Of a DNA stretch of 64,000 nt, positions 41,209-53,815 are shown in pieces. Source of the DNA: Amphiura filiformis (lineage: Eukaryota > Echinodermata > Ophiuroidea > Amphilepidida > Amphiuridae); the NCBI RefSeq assembly GCF_039555335.1, contig NC_092635.1:47822052-47886051 (forward strand), read 5' to 3'. The notes under the pieces were generated by a model. That model was given only the letters and a program-made list of their open reading frames with translations. It did no database searches and was not told the origin of the DNA. The stretch's first letter is position 1, and each line of letters starts with the position of its first letter. The position numbers and the translations under genes were made by a program.

Positions 41209-41745
41209 GTTTTGTGGGACCTGAGAGCATATTATCGAATTGCATTTTAAAAACGAGGAATGTCCTGGTATCAAATAATTTTTGGAAATTTGCGATATAA
41301 TACATGTTTTATGGCAAATGATTAAAAATTGATATTTTTGAAAGTCCTCAAAGTAAATTTGATAAATCTAATGATATGTGTATGTAGCTTGGATAAAAAG
41401 CCATCCATCATATGAAAATTGTGGCCTTTTGTATTGAAGATATAGATTTTTTTTTTCCAAAACACACAAAAAAAATCAGGTCTTTGGGGGAAAATGTATA
41501 TCTTCAATATGAAAGGTCAAAATTTTCAATTGATGGTTGGCTTTTCATCCTATCTACATATACATATCATTAGGTTTATAAAGTTTACTCCGAGGATGAT
41601 TAAATATCGAAAATAAAAAAATTATCTAATTGTAATAATTTGCCATAATATTTGTATTATATCGCAAATTAAAAAAAATCAAGAATATTTGATATCAGAA
41701 GGACATTCCTCGTATTCGAAAGTTGTCATTTTGGGGGCTAAAATG
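41209..41745. mobile_element. Large foldback MITE, copy 1
   Basis: The two halves mirror each other around about 41465: GAATTGCATTTT, AGGAATGTCC, TATCAAATAAT and TTTGATAAATCTAATGATAT on the left are matched in inverted order on the right (GATATCAGAAGGACATTCCT). Over 500 bp with most of its length in the stem. A second copy is at 48851-49431. Confidence 0.75.
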
Positions 41746-42509
41746 GACAAATATGAGGTTGATATGGTCAGAAACCCACATACAGGTGTCAACATTGGGG
41801 GGATATTGTATGAACCATCCCCTCTGGCAAATATATCCTCCTCCTCCCCCGATCTGCACCTATGGTAAGTGAATAAATACTGTGCAAACGTTGCTATCAG
41901 ATTCTTTCAAGGTGCACATAACATTTGATTTCAGCGTTTAAAATACCACATCTGTACACTATATTGTTCACCATTCATCAGTTCAATTTGCTAGGTTAAC
42001 CACTGTGTTTCGCATAATCGCTTTGGTTTGAACCCAAATCGGGTAAAATCATACATTTGTATGCAAGCATAATGTTTAATTCATTTAGATGTAAAACCAG
42101 GTGTTGGGCCATAACCATAGGATACAGATTATCAACACGTACATCTTTCCATGGAGTTAATCTAGTTTCCAATTTCTTGAACTCAACATTTTTTTTTTAA
42201 AAAGGCAGATGTTATGATCCGATATTGTTAACTGCATACATTAACAAAACTTCAGTTATGAAGGTAAAGTCATGAGTCAATGACCGGACTTTGTGTGTTT
42301 TGAATTGTACTTTCTAAAATAAAACATGAAGATTTCAGATCACTGATTATATGCATCAAATTTGATATATATCTGCATACTTTTACTAGCTCTAGGCTAA
42401 ATGGATTTTTTCCTGCACCACACCACAAAAGCACAGATCTTTGATTTTCATCTATTTCTGAGTTCCAGTCCAAAACTGCATGTCATCATCAAAATGAATT
42501 CATGGGGCT

Positions 42510-42655
42510 GTTCAATTTAAAATCCATACACCCCCTGTGGAAGACATTACCTTAATCTCCCACACAGGGGGTGTAGATTTCAAATGGAATCACCCATTCC
42601 GGTAACCCCATTTGAAATTCATACTCCCTGTGTGAAAGATTAAGATCATGTAAAA
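42510..42655. repeat. CACACAGGGAGT inverted-repeat MITE, copy 6
   Basis: GGGCTGTTCAATTTAAAATC then CCCACACAGGGGGTGTAGAT and the mirror CATACTCCCTGTGTGAAAGA. The right tip is lost. Confidence 0.65.
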
Positions 42656-42909
42656 TGTCTCATTTTGTCTGTTATACACCACGTTCGGCTTAACCACCAG
42701 CAGATCATGTTAGCTAATCGATGACACCACTAACAAAGGTGTGAAAATCTGAATTTTGATGATTTTTACAATCATCCGGGTGAGCAAATCACTGAATGGG
42801 CCTTTAAACCATAAAGTTGATGTGATAAATGCATCTTTTATCACACTTTAAGTTGATATGATATGCATTTATTGAACTTGGGATATTGTGATAGAGTTTT
42901 CCTTGTGTA

Positions 42910-43190
42910 TGGGCTATTCCATTTAAAATCCACTCTCCCCTAGTAGATATTTCCTAAATCTTCCACAGGGGTAGTGTGAATTTCAAATGGAAGGAATACA
43001 TGAGGCAGCTCTATTTGAATTTCATATCTCCTCTGAGAAAGATTCAACCTGAATCTTCCACTGAGGGAGGGCGAGTTTCAAATGGAGCTGCATAATGTGC
43101 TCCTTCCATTTGAAATACATACTCTCCTTGTGGCAGATATTTCCAAAATCTTCCACAGGGGGAGAGTGGATTTTAAATGGAATAGCCCTA
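42910..43190. repeat. CACACAGGGAGT-related MITEs, copies 7 and 8
   Basis: GGGCTATTCCATTTAAAATC at the left and GGATTTTAAATGGAATAGCCC at the right are exact inverted tips. Inside are two further inverted half-units around TTCAAATGGA(A/G). The whole is a compound palindrome. Confidence 0.7.
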
Positions 43191-43239
43191 TAAACGTGTT
43201 TGCTGTGCCAAAATTTTGCAAGGTCTCTTTCCGGGGGGG

Positions 43240-43690
43240 GGGGGGCTCACTAGAAATGGGTGACGGGGATGTGCGGCCACATTTACCACCATTTTTCATC
43301 TCTCACCCAATGACCCCCTTTTTTGTGTTACTGAACTACCTCTCATCAAATAACCCCTTTTTTTGTTTTCCTGTCATCAAAAGATCCCTTTTTTTTTAAT
43401 ATTCTGGGAAATTTTCTGATAATCTCTCACTGAATGACCCTGTTTTTTCATTATTTTTCTTCAAATTTTGCAAAAAAATATAAAATTTTGTATCAACTTT
43501 TATATTTTGACCCAAAATTTTCCCAGTCTCACTGAATGATCCCCTTTTTTGGTAAGATTTTCTCCAGTCTCACGGAAAGACCCCTTTTTTTGGCCATTCT
43601 GAAAGACCACGGTGTCTACAAAACATGTAGGCTTTCACCGAAAGACCCCTAGTTTTGAACTGCTGTCCGCACACCCAGCCACTTCCAAAG
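43240..43690 (+). repeat. Degenerate tandem repeat TCACTGAATGACCCCTTTTTTTG
   Basis: The motif (T/C)CTCAC-x-(G/A)AATGACCCC followed by a T run recurs about eight times with spacing of roughly 25-70 bp. It is flanked by G runs at 43225-43235 and C runs near 43700. Confidence 0.65.
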
Positions 43691-44519
43691 TCGAGTGCCC
43701 CCCCCCCGGTCTCTTTCAGGTCATCTGAGATCAAATAAATAAAGATTGCTGGCTATTCTTGATTTTTTTAAATGACACTTACAAATGAAAATGTTTTATG
43801 TGAAATGTTTTTATCATAAAAATCAGCAATCGTAGTACGAGACTAGCCTTGTGCATTTAATATAATACATACATTCATTGTGAGTGATCCCTATACTTAA
43901 ATAATTCAGAATAATCTTATCTACTTATTTACTTTTTATGAAGAAAAAAATACATAATTGAATAATACTGCATAAATTGTTGTACATATTATTTTTAATA
44001 CTACAAAAATGATTACCGTACATCAAGTTCCACAGTGGACGCAACCCAAATGGGGATCGCCAGCACTTTTTGTGGACCTGGGGAAAAACTCCACAAAGTA
44101 AATAAAAACAACTCTCTGCCCAAGCACTGAACTTGTTTGACCTTTTCGCATCTTCATATCAACCCAGGGGTGGGGGTTCTTCAAAATATTTTGTATGTGG
44201 ATGTGCCACACAGACTTTTGGATGCTGACTTTCTCTATAGCTACTTTTTGCTGCTTTTGCGACCCATCAGTATACCAATTTTTCACAAAAAACACCCAAA
44301 TTTGCCCTAATTGTGCACTTTCAAGTGTATTTTGCACAAATACACCCAACTGACCGCATTGTTCTCCACTAAAAACCCAAAATCACTGAAAAGGTACCCC
44401 AAAACAATGGCACACCCAGCCCGAACACCTTCAACCAGGAAGAACCCATCTCCCCCACAGGTCATATTGATGTGAAGCCGGTTTTCTGTTAGTCTAACAA
44501 ACACAAAACATTGGGTTAT

Positions 44520-44775
44520 CCTATAAAAACGTTTTAATAACATTCAAAAAACATTTTTGAAAACTTGATGCAAAACATTCTTAACAGAATGTTATTAAAA
44601 TGTTATTTATGTGTTGAAAAAATATTTTATAAAAATGTTTTCCCAAAATATTTTACAATAACGTTTTTTTAAAACGTTTTCATGACCTTTATATAACCCG
44701 ACATTTAAATGTTATTAGAACGTTTTGAATAATAAACGTTTTAAGAACATTTTTGTATTTGCTAGGCAAGGCATG
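44520..44775. repeat. AACGTTTT/AAAACGTT periodic repeat
   Basis: Words such as AAACGTTTTAATAACATT, AATGTTATTAAAATGTTAT and AAACGTTTT occur in both orientations every 15-30 bp, so the segment is full of overlapping short inverted repeats. Confidence 0.6.
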
Positions 44776-45019
44776 CTACTGGCTTAGACCTAAGATGTTC
44801 GGTTTACACGCACAGTTTAAATAAGTATCAACATTTGTTTATAATATAATTATGTTCTGGGTCGCGCCATTTTTCCCATGAAAGTTGGGTCACGAGAACC
44901 CCTGACATAAACCCTTAACATCATTATTTTGATAAAAATGGAACTTTTTTATCATGTTTATTTCAACATCACAATTATTTGGACTTCTCTTCTCACGTAA
45001 CGGTGCGACGGTACGTACA

Positions 45020-45075
45020 CACAAAAAACTACGGGGTCAAAATTTGACCCCGAAAGGGTCATTTTTGACCCCGCT
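45020..45075. repeat. GGGGTCAAAATTTGACCCC palindrome
   Basis: A perfect 19-nt stem pair at about 45034-45052 is followed by another GGGTCATTTTTGACCCC at about 45055-45072. Two adjacent hairpins. Confidence 0.6.
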
Positions 45076-45273
45076 TTCCAAGTTAACTAGGGACCCTTCA
45101 CAAATACTTGTTAAGGGGGCCTGATGCAAAAAGGGTAATCTTTGAATACACACCTTTCAGGAAATCAATTTAGATTCAATCCAATGGCTTCTTTTCATAA
45201 CTGATTAAAAAGGGCTCGTCAATATGAATTTTACTTCATTGCACTACATTATAATAAAACGGGCCAAATGACA

Positions 45274-45625
45274 ACATGGCACCACAATTTACCGCACTGG
45301 AGCGCACGTTTCTTTCGACGAAGTATCATGAAACTAAGAGAAGTTCAGCGTCTTTTTCGTCTCCAATTTCCTATAGCTAACCGGGTTTCATGTAAGGGAG
45401 CAGTATATATGAATGTGAAAAAGCTAAATGTGCATGGGACACTAAGGAACAGACAGCCGGAAGCTTCAGGCAGACCACGAACTGCTAGATCACAAGTGAA
45501 CATTGCTAGAGTTAGACATGCGACAGCAAGACCAAAGATCAGCTCAATCCTTTACCCTACATTCCCCAATCAAGCTTCTGCCGGATCGTTCGTAAAGACT
45601 TGAATTGGTATCCCTACAAACTATA
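45274..45625 (+). pseudogene. Tc1/mariner-type transposase N-terminal relic
   Basis: One frame gives MAPQFTALERTFLSTKYHET (helix-turn-helix start); after a frameshift a second gives REVQRLFRLQFP and SGRPRTARSQVNIARVR; a third gives QSSFCRIVRKDLNWYPYKL. These three pieces are in the family's order (HTH, GRPR hinge, second HTH), so this is one coding region broken by at least two frameshifts. The catalytic DDE/DDD half is not present. GRPR and the NWYPYK phrase make the assignment good. Confidence 0.75.
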
Positions 45626-45929
45626 GTACCGTCATGGACTTTGCTGAATATTAATTAAAAGCAAAAGTTGTCTTTTCAACAATAAATCCTGTTAGCACTT
45701 TGCTGATTCGTCGAAATTAAAATGAATGAAAATCAATCAGCCGTGTGCAGCTACAAAAATGAGTGGTTGTTTTCAAATGAGTATAACTTTAGTTTGCTGT
45801 ATGCAATTGCAACAATACTTTTTTAATTTAAACGTGTAGAATTTGGTCTTTCCAGCGGTATTTTTATTTTTAGCAGATTCCTTGAAGATCTCGAGTTACA
45901 GCCACTCAAACATGAGTTTACTTCATTTT

Positions 45930-46145
45930 GACTCAGCCTGTATATATGACAAAACTTATGCATTTACCTCAAATGTTAGTTGATTTTACTAAAAACAATA
46001 TAAAACTAAAACACTAAAAATGGATTTTGAAAACGAGTTGTTCTAATGCTTCAATGTTATACAAACGAAAGAATATGATGAATATTTTATAAAGCATGAT
46101 GCACAGAACAGGATATTACTCCTGTACAGGGTGGTCCAAAAACAA
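45930..46145. other. Possible mariner terminal motifs
   Basis: CAGCCTGTATATATG at about 45934 and TACAGGGTGGTCCAAAAAC at about 46127 resemble tips of mariner-like elements. The partner ends were not identified, so boundaries for the 45274-45625 relic remain open. Confidence 0.35.
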
Positions 46146-46888
46146 CTACCCAATTTCAAAAGTAAATTTCTCAACTTTGTAAAGTCTGTTTCAAATAATT
46201 ATTGCTATACATATTCTGAAAGAGCATCTTTCTAAGACTATTTGGCCTAGGGAAGAAAATGACTAAAATAGAATTTAAATTGCAAATGTGGCGCCAGTTT
46301 TAAATCAAAGGGTCAAAATTAAGTTTGTCCACACGTAACTCTCTGGAATGTGTCATCAGTGGTGCAATGGGTCGAACTTCGAGGGAATCAAAATTGATTC
46401 TCATAAACTCATCTTGACATGCGTGATTGCTCCACAGGAACGCTCTCAATTTGTCTTGAATTTCTACTTTTTGCATGATTGTAATGCCCAACGGTGTACT
46501 AAAATACCACGTGCAAGACTAATCCTGGAGTGCTCTAATTACAGTAAAATTTAAGGTTTTATATTAAATCCGGAAATCTCTGGTTTCATTCCGAGTTCAA
46601 CGATCGAGTGATGGCTAAAAACATCGCGTACGTGTGTATCATTGAATCATTGAATCAATGGCGTATAAACTTTGCGCATATCGGTATTCGTCTTACGTCT
46701 TGACGTACCGTATAAACTGTGTGCATTTCGCTATTCGTCTTACGTCTTGTTTAACGACACAGCTGCGTACGTCATTTGTTTTGGCTCGAAATTATTAAAG
46801 GGACAATGTGATCAGTGAAAACTAACATTTTTAAATTTAGAAATAGGAATATATTCTTTATGCAAACCACACTTAATTTATTCCCAGT

Positions 46889-47161
46889 GGCGTAGCTAAA
46901 GGACAGGGGGTGGGACGTGCCCTGAGCGCCACATTAGGGGGGGCGCCGAAATGATGATATGGGTAAAATAAGGGTCTACAAAAAAATAGCCGTTATTGCA
47001 CGTTGCGCGGGCGTTGTCTTATGGTGTAACCACTCCCACTTTACCACTTTTGAGATTCTTGAGCGCTCTGGGCAAAAAAATTGGGTCAACAATTAATAAA
47101 AAAAAAAAAATTGCATCTTTGCCCTGGGACGCGCCAACACCCCCTAGCTATACGGCACTGC
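46889..47161. mobile_element. CAGTGGCGTAGC-type MITE, copy 3
   Basis: Left CAGTGGCGTAGCTAAAGGAC then AGGGGGTGGGACG; right GGGACGCGCCAACACCCCCT then AGCTATACGGCACTG. These are inverted with mismatches. No clean target duplication remains. Confidence 0.65.
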
Positions 47162-47229
47162 TTTCTGCGTTTGGAATAGGGATGAATTTATCAGTTCTGG
47201 AGAATCATTGCAAGAATCAATTCTCTGTC

Positions 47230-47860
47230 TCGCTTATGTAAATTACCAACAGTAATGCGTTAGGCCTATAGCCTACAACATGCATATATGAATAATTTTC
47301 TTTTATTTTATGGAGTTATCTAAAATTTAAATCTGAAATTTGTGAAATATTGCAATTGTTATTTGATTTTACTGTGAATTTATTGTAGGCCCTAAGTGGA
47401 ATTCACAAAGACCTATTCATCTCGCCTTGATTATCAGATGCACTGTGGGGCTAAAACACTCTTAATATATTGTTGTGACGCAGTAGCCAATTATAACTTT
47501 GACCCTTCGACTTAAACTAACGTCACATTTTTAATTTAAATTCTTTCTCATTCATTTTTTCACCTAATATTCTTAGAAAGGTCGTCTTTTAGAATTATGC
47601 AACAACAATTTGATGCAAACTTTTCAACTTTTATAAATTAGCCTTTGAAATTGGGCCAAGTTGTTGGGACATAAGCACATGGGTCATTCGATTTTTAGAT
47701 GTGATTTTCCCAAAATCAAGAAAAGAAATGTTCGTTTTTCATTTCAAGCAAAATATGCTTCAATGTTTTACCTTCATTCATTATGCAATGCTTGAATGGT
47801 GATTTAAGTACGTGCTGGTACCATCATATTTCTTTAAAGGTCGAACTCGCATTATTTTAC
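47230..47860. other. Non-coding stretch
   Basis: AT-rich, no supported ORF or recognised repeat. Confidence 0.3.
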
Positions 47861-47864
47861 AAGT

Positions 47865-48175
47865 TTAATATTTGACTTAAAAATGACTTAAAATAAAATA
47901 CCCAACGTCACTTCTTGTAGGAGGTTTAGTTTCAACTCTTTATAATATTTGACAAGTAAAATATTTGACTTAAAATGACTGCTACTAAAATACCCAACGT
48001 CCACTTCTTGTATAAAAGGTTTAGTTTCAACTCTGTAAAATATTTGACAAGTAAAATATTTGACTTAAAAATGACTCTTTATAATAATTAACAAGTAAAA
48101 TATTTGACTTAAAAATGACTTAAACTAAATTACTCAACGTCCACTTCGTAGGTTTAGTTTCAACTCGGTACAAAA
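47865..48175 (+). repeat. Tandem repeat AATATTTGACTTAAAAATGACT
   Basis: AAATATTTGACTTAAAAATG(A) recurs at about 47870, 47955, 48052 and 48096. AACGTC(C)ACTTCTTGTA with GGTTTAGTTTCAACTC recurs at about 47905, 47998 and 48140. The unit is about 95 bp with internal deletion variants. Confidence 0.75.
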
Positions 48176-48179
48176 TCGG

Positions 48180-48850
48180 AAGCATCATACCAATGACCGA
48201 TCATCTTGATGATAACAATGTGTTTATTCACAATCTATCTCCTTCACTATCTATTACCGACGGCTTTGAAATCATCCGATACCTCATTAATACGGAAGTG
48301 AATGTATTATATAACTGTGCACAAAATGTATACGGACACTTAAAACAAAAGCAACATCTTGAAGACATTTAATATAAATTACCATATAATCGCTATATGA
48401 ATAATTATTGTTCTGTGTATTTTGATACCTTATGATGCTACTTTATTTCACCAAGTTATAAAGAATTGAATGGAAAAAGAGAGCATTGCTACTCGAGTAA
48501 AAAGTCTTTGTATCAATTTTGTCACTTTTGAAATGCTCTTTTTTATTCAAATTGGTATAACTTGGGAAAATAAAGTTGTATAATGTCGAATGGGGTATAT
48601 TAGACTTTATTTCAACACGGAAAGCCCAATTCAACAAAAGTTGTTCTTCCTTGGGGCCGTGCATAAACAAACATACATGTACAAAATAATAAACAATTAC
48701 AAAAGCTTATTATCTAGACTTACACATATTACAAACTCAAAATTATTAATTGTCAAAAGCCAAAATGATACATCGCCAGCATCAAAATACGTAGAACAAA
48801 ATTCTCCATCTTTTGGTCAATGGTCTAAAATGAGCGTTTATTGCGTTTCG
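48180..48850. other. Non-coding stretch
   Basis: No recognised gene. The plus-strand frame at 48590-48940 ends inside the foldback MITE and shows no domain. Confidence 0.3.
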
Positions 48851-49431
48851 ACAGTATTTTTTGTGGGACATGAGAGCACCTCAGACCTATCGAATTGCAT
48901 TCTGAATACGAAGCATGTCTTTTTGAAAATCACAATATAATACAAATTTTATGACAAATTATTAAAATTTGATATTTTTCAAATTTTGATATATAACAGT
49001 CCTCGAAGTAAATTATATAAATCTAATGATATATTCTTAAAGTGTATGTAGCAGGGAGGAAAAGCCGACGGTCAATTGAAAATTTTGACCTTTCATATTG
49101 AAGATATGGATTTTTCCCCAAAAGACCTAATTTTTTTTTGGTGTTTTGGGAAAAAAATCCATATCTTCAATACGAAAGGTCAAAATTTTCAATCGATCGT
49201 CGGCTTTTCATCCCACTTACATACACTTTAAGTATAAATCATCAGATTTATAAAGTTTACTTCAAGTACTGTTAAATATCAAAAATATCAATTTTAATGA
49301 TTTGCCATAAAATGTGTATTAAATTGCGAATTTCAAAAATCAAAATTATTTGATATCAGAATGACATTCTTCGTATTCAGAATGCAATTCGATATGTCTG
49401 ATGTGCTCTAATGTCCCAAAATAAATACTGT
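48851..49431. mobile_element. Large foldback MITE, copy 2 (581 bp)
   Basis: Ends ACAGTATTTTTTGTGGGACA and GTCCCAAAATAAATACTGT. Both arms of about 280 bp run GAATTGCATTCTGAATACGA, GATTTATAAAGTTTACTTC (or its mirror), AAAGCCGACG(G/A)TC and GACCTTTC(A/G)TATTGAAGATA, meeting at about 49140. It would form a very long imperfect hairpin. No ORF. Confidence 0.85.
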
Positions 49432-49439
49432 CCAAACGT

Positions 49440-50300
49440 TCATACCACAACCCTTAAGATATTGCCTTGGTTCAAATGTTCGGTTACTTTTTGTGCGCAG
49501 TATATTAATATTTTTTCAAAATACATAATCTATTACCACGATTACGTTTTAAACACTTGGAATTAAACGATCACTTGATGATGGAGAAGTGGAAATTGTA
49601 TCCATAAATAAATTATTTAACACGATTCTGCAATACGACGGTCTTGAAATTGATGGTATAAGGGAGCACACCACTATAAGTCAATGCGCCATTTCTATAA
49701 CGTTTAATGAGTTCCAGTAAGATACAAAAACTTTTTGAGGTTTTATTTACATATATTGAAAGTTTAAGTCAAGTTCTCGAGATTGAAACAAGCAAATTGA
49801 GCAAAACATTTGAGAGCTAAGACTGCGCCCTTGACCATGATGTAAGCATCATGTCACAACGGTATTTTCTAATTGCCATAGAGGGCGCTTATTACTTGCA
49901 CATTTTTTGAGACAGACTGTATACCATTTTATATATGCCAGTGACGTCAGTGTGCATTTCATTGGGCGCAGCCGCAAATCGCTATTATCATGATTATATA
50001 GCGTTCGCTGAAAACGCGTTGACATCACCTCCACATCAGGGTGAAAAATAGTATGGTAGAGTTACAGACTACTGACTCATAATCACAAACCGCTTGCAAT
50101 GGATATACAAATCACATAAACCACACATACCATTATTTTGTTTTAACAATTTTGTACTAGTATCTCGATTCTAAAAAAAGGATTACGCTATCCAGTTGTC
50201 CTAATCCGTTAACGGCTCAAGAACTTTCATCATAAAGGATTACTGATTTCAAGAATGTTCAAAAACAACTCGATCTATATCACGTAGTAGTGAATAATAT
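49440..50300. other. Non-coding stretch
   Basis: No gene or repeat recognised up to the foldback element's left target duplication (50302-50307). Confidence 0.3.
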
Positions 50301-50339
50301 GCAATAGTACGGTGTCTGATCTCCGCCAAACTCCCCCTT

Positions 50340-50945
50340 TTATAATTCATATCCCCAAATTTTAGTTTTCCCCTTTTGCGAAATGCTTTCCCCTTTTCAA
50401 ATATTTCCCCCTTTTAACTTTCCCCTTTTCAAATAGTTCCCCCTTTTCAACTTTCCCCCTTTTCAAATAGTTCCCCTTTTTCGACTTTCCCCTTTTCAAA
50501 TAGTTCCCCTTTTCGAATTTCCCCCTTTTCATATAGTTTCCCCTTTTCGAATTTCCCCTTTTCATATAGTTTCCCCTTTTCGACTTTCCCCTTTTCAAAT
50601 AGTTTCCCCTTTTCGACTTTCCCCTTTTCAAATAGTTTCCCCCTTTTCGACTTTCCCCCTTTTCATATAGTTTCCCCCTTTTCGAATCCCCCCTTTTCAA
50701 ATAATTACCCCCTTTTTTAATTTCCCCCTTTTCAAATAGTTTCCCCGTTTTCGAATTACCCCTTTACAAATAATACCCTTTTATTTTCACCCATTTTGTA
50801 AATAGTTCCCCTTTTACAAATAATCCCCTTTAACTTTCCTCCCGCTTTTCACAAATAGGTTCCCATTTTAAATAGTTTCTCCTTTTTTAAAATAATACTC
50901 CCTTTTGTTTTTAATACTCCCTTTTTGTTTGGGTACTCCCGTTTT
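50340..50945 (-). repeat. Minisatellite array in left terminal repeat
   Basis: Plus strand is CCCCTTTTC followed by GAATTTC, AAATAGTT, ATATAGTTT or GACTTT linkers, about every 15-16 bp and about 33-bp for the two-step unit. It degrades inward (50760-50945). Frames running through it encode low-complexity KRG repeats only because the array lacks stops; not genes. Confidence 0.88.
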
Positions 50946-51726
50946 TCCGTGCGTAGGCTTTACCAGTAAGCCTGGACCCTGGAGAGTACCGTGCACTCAC
51001 TAGAGCTCATTCCGCTACATCCATTATTGGAAAGGCGTTCTACATGAATTTGGATACCAACGTAGGTAGATTTATAGCCTGTTGTGCAAGCGCCCGCTAA
51101 ATTCAATGGGTTAGGGATCCGTCAACTTTTATGTACGTTTATAGGGGGGCTGTACAAAGAGCAAATCCGATATGATTGATAAACCAAATGATGTTCAGAA
51201 TGTTAAACAGGTGAAATGGCATGCATAAATATTTATGCTGGTCAAATTCATAGCAATGATGTTTGAAAGTATGTGAAGAACCTGTCTATAAACAGGGATA
51301 TGTCAGAGACAACAAACAACTGGCTGCCATTGTTACAGAAGCCTAGATAGGCCTAATAAGAATTGTTTGTGCTATATATTCAAAAGGTTTTTTTAAAGTT
51401 AGCACCAAAGTTTAAAACAAGCGGTCTTAACAGTGAAATGACAATAAAAGCATACATTTATAAAACGGGCCTGGACAAAATGGGCATTGCATATTTATGA
51501 CAAGTGTGGCTGTGTGATTTTATGCAACTTTATTTTTAAGCCAGTTCCGAGTAATTTTCACTATTCTTTGTTTGTCAACAATCCCGTTAACAATAAAAAT
51601 GTGCTTTCTAATCAAAGGCTCTATGGCATATATTCAATTGACCAGACAAATGAACCAGGGACTTCGGTCAGTGGTGCACGCCTCAAAAATCCAAAAAGAA
51701 TTAGTAGGCCCTATATGGTGTGCTTC

Positions 51727-52340
51727 TGTCACACTACACCGAATAGGTCTTCCGTACAAGAAACGGATGGTATTTTAGTAAATCCGTTGTTGTTCGTCAA
51801 TGATCGTTTATGTTCTTTTTATGTCCTGCTTTCATCCGCCAAATGCGTTTCGTGTTAGGTGATGTTCGTTAAGTCCGTCGGCATGCACAAAACTTGAAAC
51901 GGAGTGTACCGAATACACATGTTCGGTATTTATCCGATGTGTGTTCGTATGGTGCTGAATATTGCCGGAGTTTGTTCGCTCTCCTTTCGTTCATGTTCGT
52001 TCTTTGTTCGTTGCACTCGGCCCGTGTTCGTTGCAAATACGTTCCTGTGAGGCCTTCACCACCGGATAGCATATTTTTGCATTCGGTGATGTACGTTGAC
52101 CCAGACCGTGTTATGTCACACTACACCGGATCGGTCTTCCGTATAAGAAACGGATGGTATTTTAGCAAATCCGTTAGTGTTCGTCAATGTTCGTTTTATG
52201 TTCTTCATATGTCCTGCTATTATCCGCCAAATGCGTTTCGTGTTAGGTGATGTTTGTTTAGTCCGTCGACAATACGTTTCAAGTTTTGTGCATGCACAAA
52301 ACTTGAAACGGAAATGCTCGAATACACATGTTCGGAAGTT
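51727..52340 (+). repeat. Tandem duplication, period about 387 bp, in foldback interior
   Basis: TGTCACACTACACCG begins at 51727 and again at 52114, and the match continues through CCGCCAAATGCGTTTCGTGT and ACACATGTTCGG to TGTGTGTTCGTA. The second unit alone contains a 36-nt perfect palindrome. Words TGTTCGT and CGTTTTATGTTC recur throughout. Confidence 0.8.
52275..52310. repeat. 36-nt perfect palindrome
   Basis: CGTTTCAAGTTTTGTGCA followed directly by its complement TGCACAAAACTTGAAACG. In the first tandem unit only the right half is present (about 51882-51902), so one half was duplicated by inversion or lost. Confidence 0.85.
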
Positions 52341-53469
52341 GTCCGATGTGTGTTCGTACAGTTCTGTATATATACCCTGGGTTTGTTCGTTATTCTTTCG
52401 TTTATATACCGCAGGTGTTTGCAAGGTTTCGCAGGCGCTTGTGCCGGATGTAGGCCTATGGTGAACATGTGCATCAATCATGGGGTGGGGGGATTTTCTG
52501 AAGGGTGTGTGACGCAATATCATATTTCCCCCAGTACTTTAGTGACTGACAAGTAGAAAAAAGGGGGAAAGGAGAAAAAAAAGAAAAGAAAGTGAGAAAA
52601 ATTGAAGAGAGAAAAGAAGAGAAAAAGTTAAATTGCACGTAATTTAGTAGGCCTATGCATGTAAGTAGTATTGAGCATGTTGAGGAGGGGCACTTTCTGA
52701 AGGGTAGAGGACGCAATATCAAATTCCTACCAGTTTTAGTGATTGACAAGAAAGAAAAAGAAGAGAAAACATGGAAAAGGTTAAATTGTATGTTATTGAG
52801 TAGGCCCAGGATAGTATATAGTAAGCCTAAGTATAGGCCTGTGATTATTATAGGCAGTGCTTTAAATGTCGTTCCTTGGCCCAAAAGCCTGTGAAAATTA
52901 CTGCCGGCCTGTCGATATGTAGGGCCCGTGACATTTTGTCACCAAAATCAGTATTTAAGACGGACTTAGGCCTATTACTGACTTTATTTTGAAAAATGGA
53001 CAAGTCTTCCTTTTTGCTTCTGCTATGGACATCCACGTGTTATTTTTAAAACAATTGTTTATATTATACAATAATTGTGAAAACTTTTCAATGGCTTCAA
53101 TTAGGCTTTCGTTTCACCAATTTGTGGCTGTTTCAAACTAAAATAGTACCCAATAATAGTGCTAAAATTGATCCAAAAATGACAAATGGCTTCAATTGGG
53201 CCCTCATTGTCCAAAGGTTTTTCACCTCTATGCCCCATGACGCTGGTTGCCCTGATATATCAGATTTGTAGCCCTTTTGTACTTATTAGCCAATATTTGA
53301 CCATTTTCGTCAAAGTTTTCCCCTTAAAAGTTGTCTTTCCCCACTTTGTTCACCCTCTGAAAAAGTGCTTGCTACGTCACTGCCTCTAAGGGGTCAAAAA
53401 CCCTCTCAAACACCCTCTCCTCCCCCACTTTTCTGATAGTGTGGACGTCCCTGTTGGTGCCACATGCCA

Positions 53470-53815
53470 CGGATTCGCCGGTTATTTGTCGGACGTTGAA
53501 CGATTGAATATAAAACGCCTGCAGGATTATTAGCGGCCACAACGCATAGAGAGACGAACGGGAATCGGATCCCAAAATCCGGACATTTGTCGGACGTTGA
53601 CCCCCAAATCCGGTCATTTGTCGGACGTTGAACGATCGAATATAAGACGCCTGCAGGATTATTAGCGGCCACAACGCATAGAGAAACGAACGGGAATCGG
53701 ACCCCATATCCGGTCATTTGTCGGACGTTGAACGATCGGATATAAGACGCCTGCAGGGTTATTAGCGGCCACAACGCATAGAGAGACGAACGGGAATCGG
53801 ACCCAAAATCCCACC
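53470..53815 (+). repeat. Tandem repeat, unit about 100 bp, in foldback interior
   Basis: TTATTTGTCGGACGTTGAAC or TCATTTGTCGGACGTTGAAC begins at about 53481, 53614 and 53714, with a short partial unit at about 53581. Each unit contains CGCCTGCAGG(A/G)TTATTAGCGG and ACGCATAGAGA(G/A)ACGAACGG. Minus frames stay open through several units, but I see no protein family. Confidence 0.85.

Noticed and set aside
48590-48940. 116-codon plus frame
   Set aside because: Runs into the foldback MITE at 48851 and shows no domain; judged a chance frame.
50362-50700. Open minus frame rich in KRGKSKRGNYMKRG repeats
   Set aside because: It is the translation of the minisatellite in the left terminal repeat; the frame is open because the unit lacks stops, and the mirrored array gives a similar frame (54709-54975).
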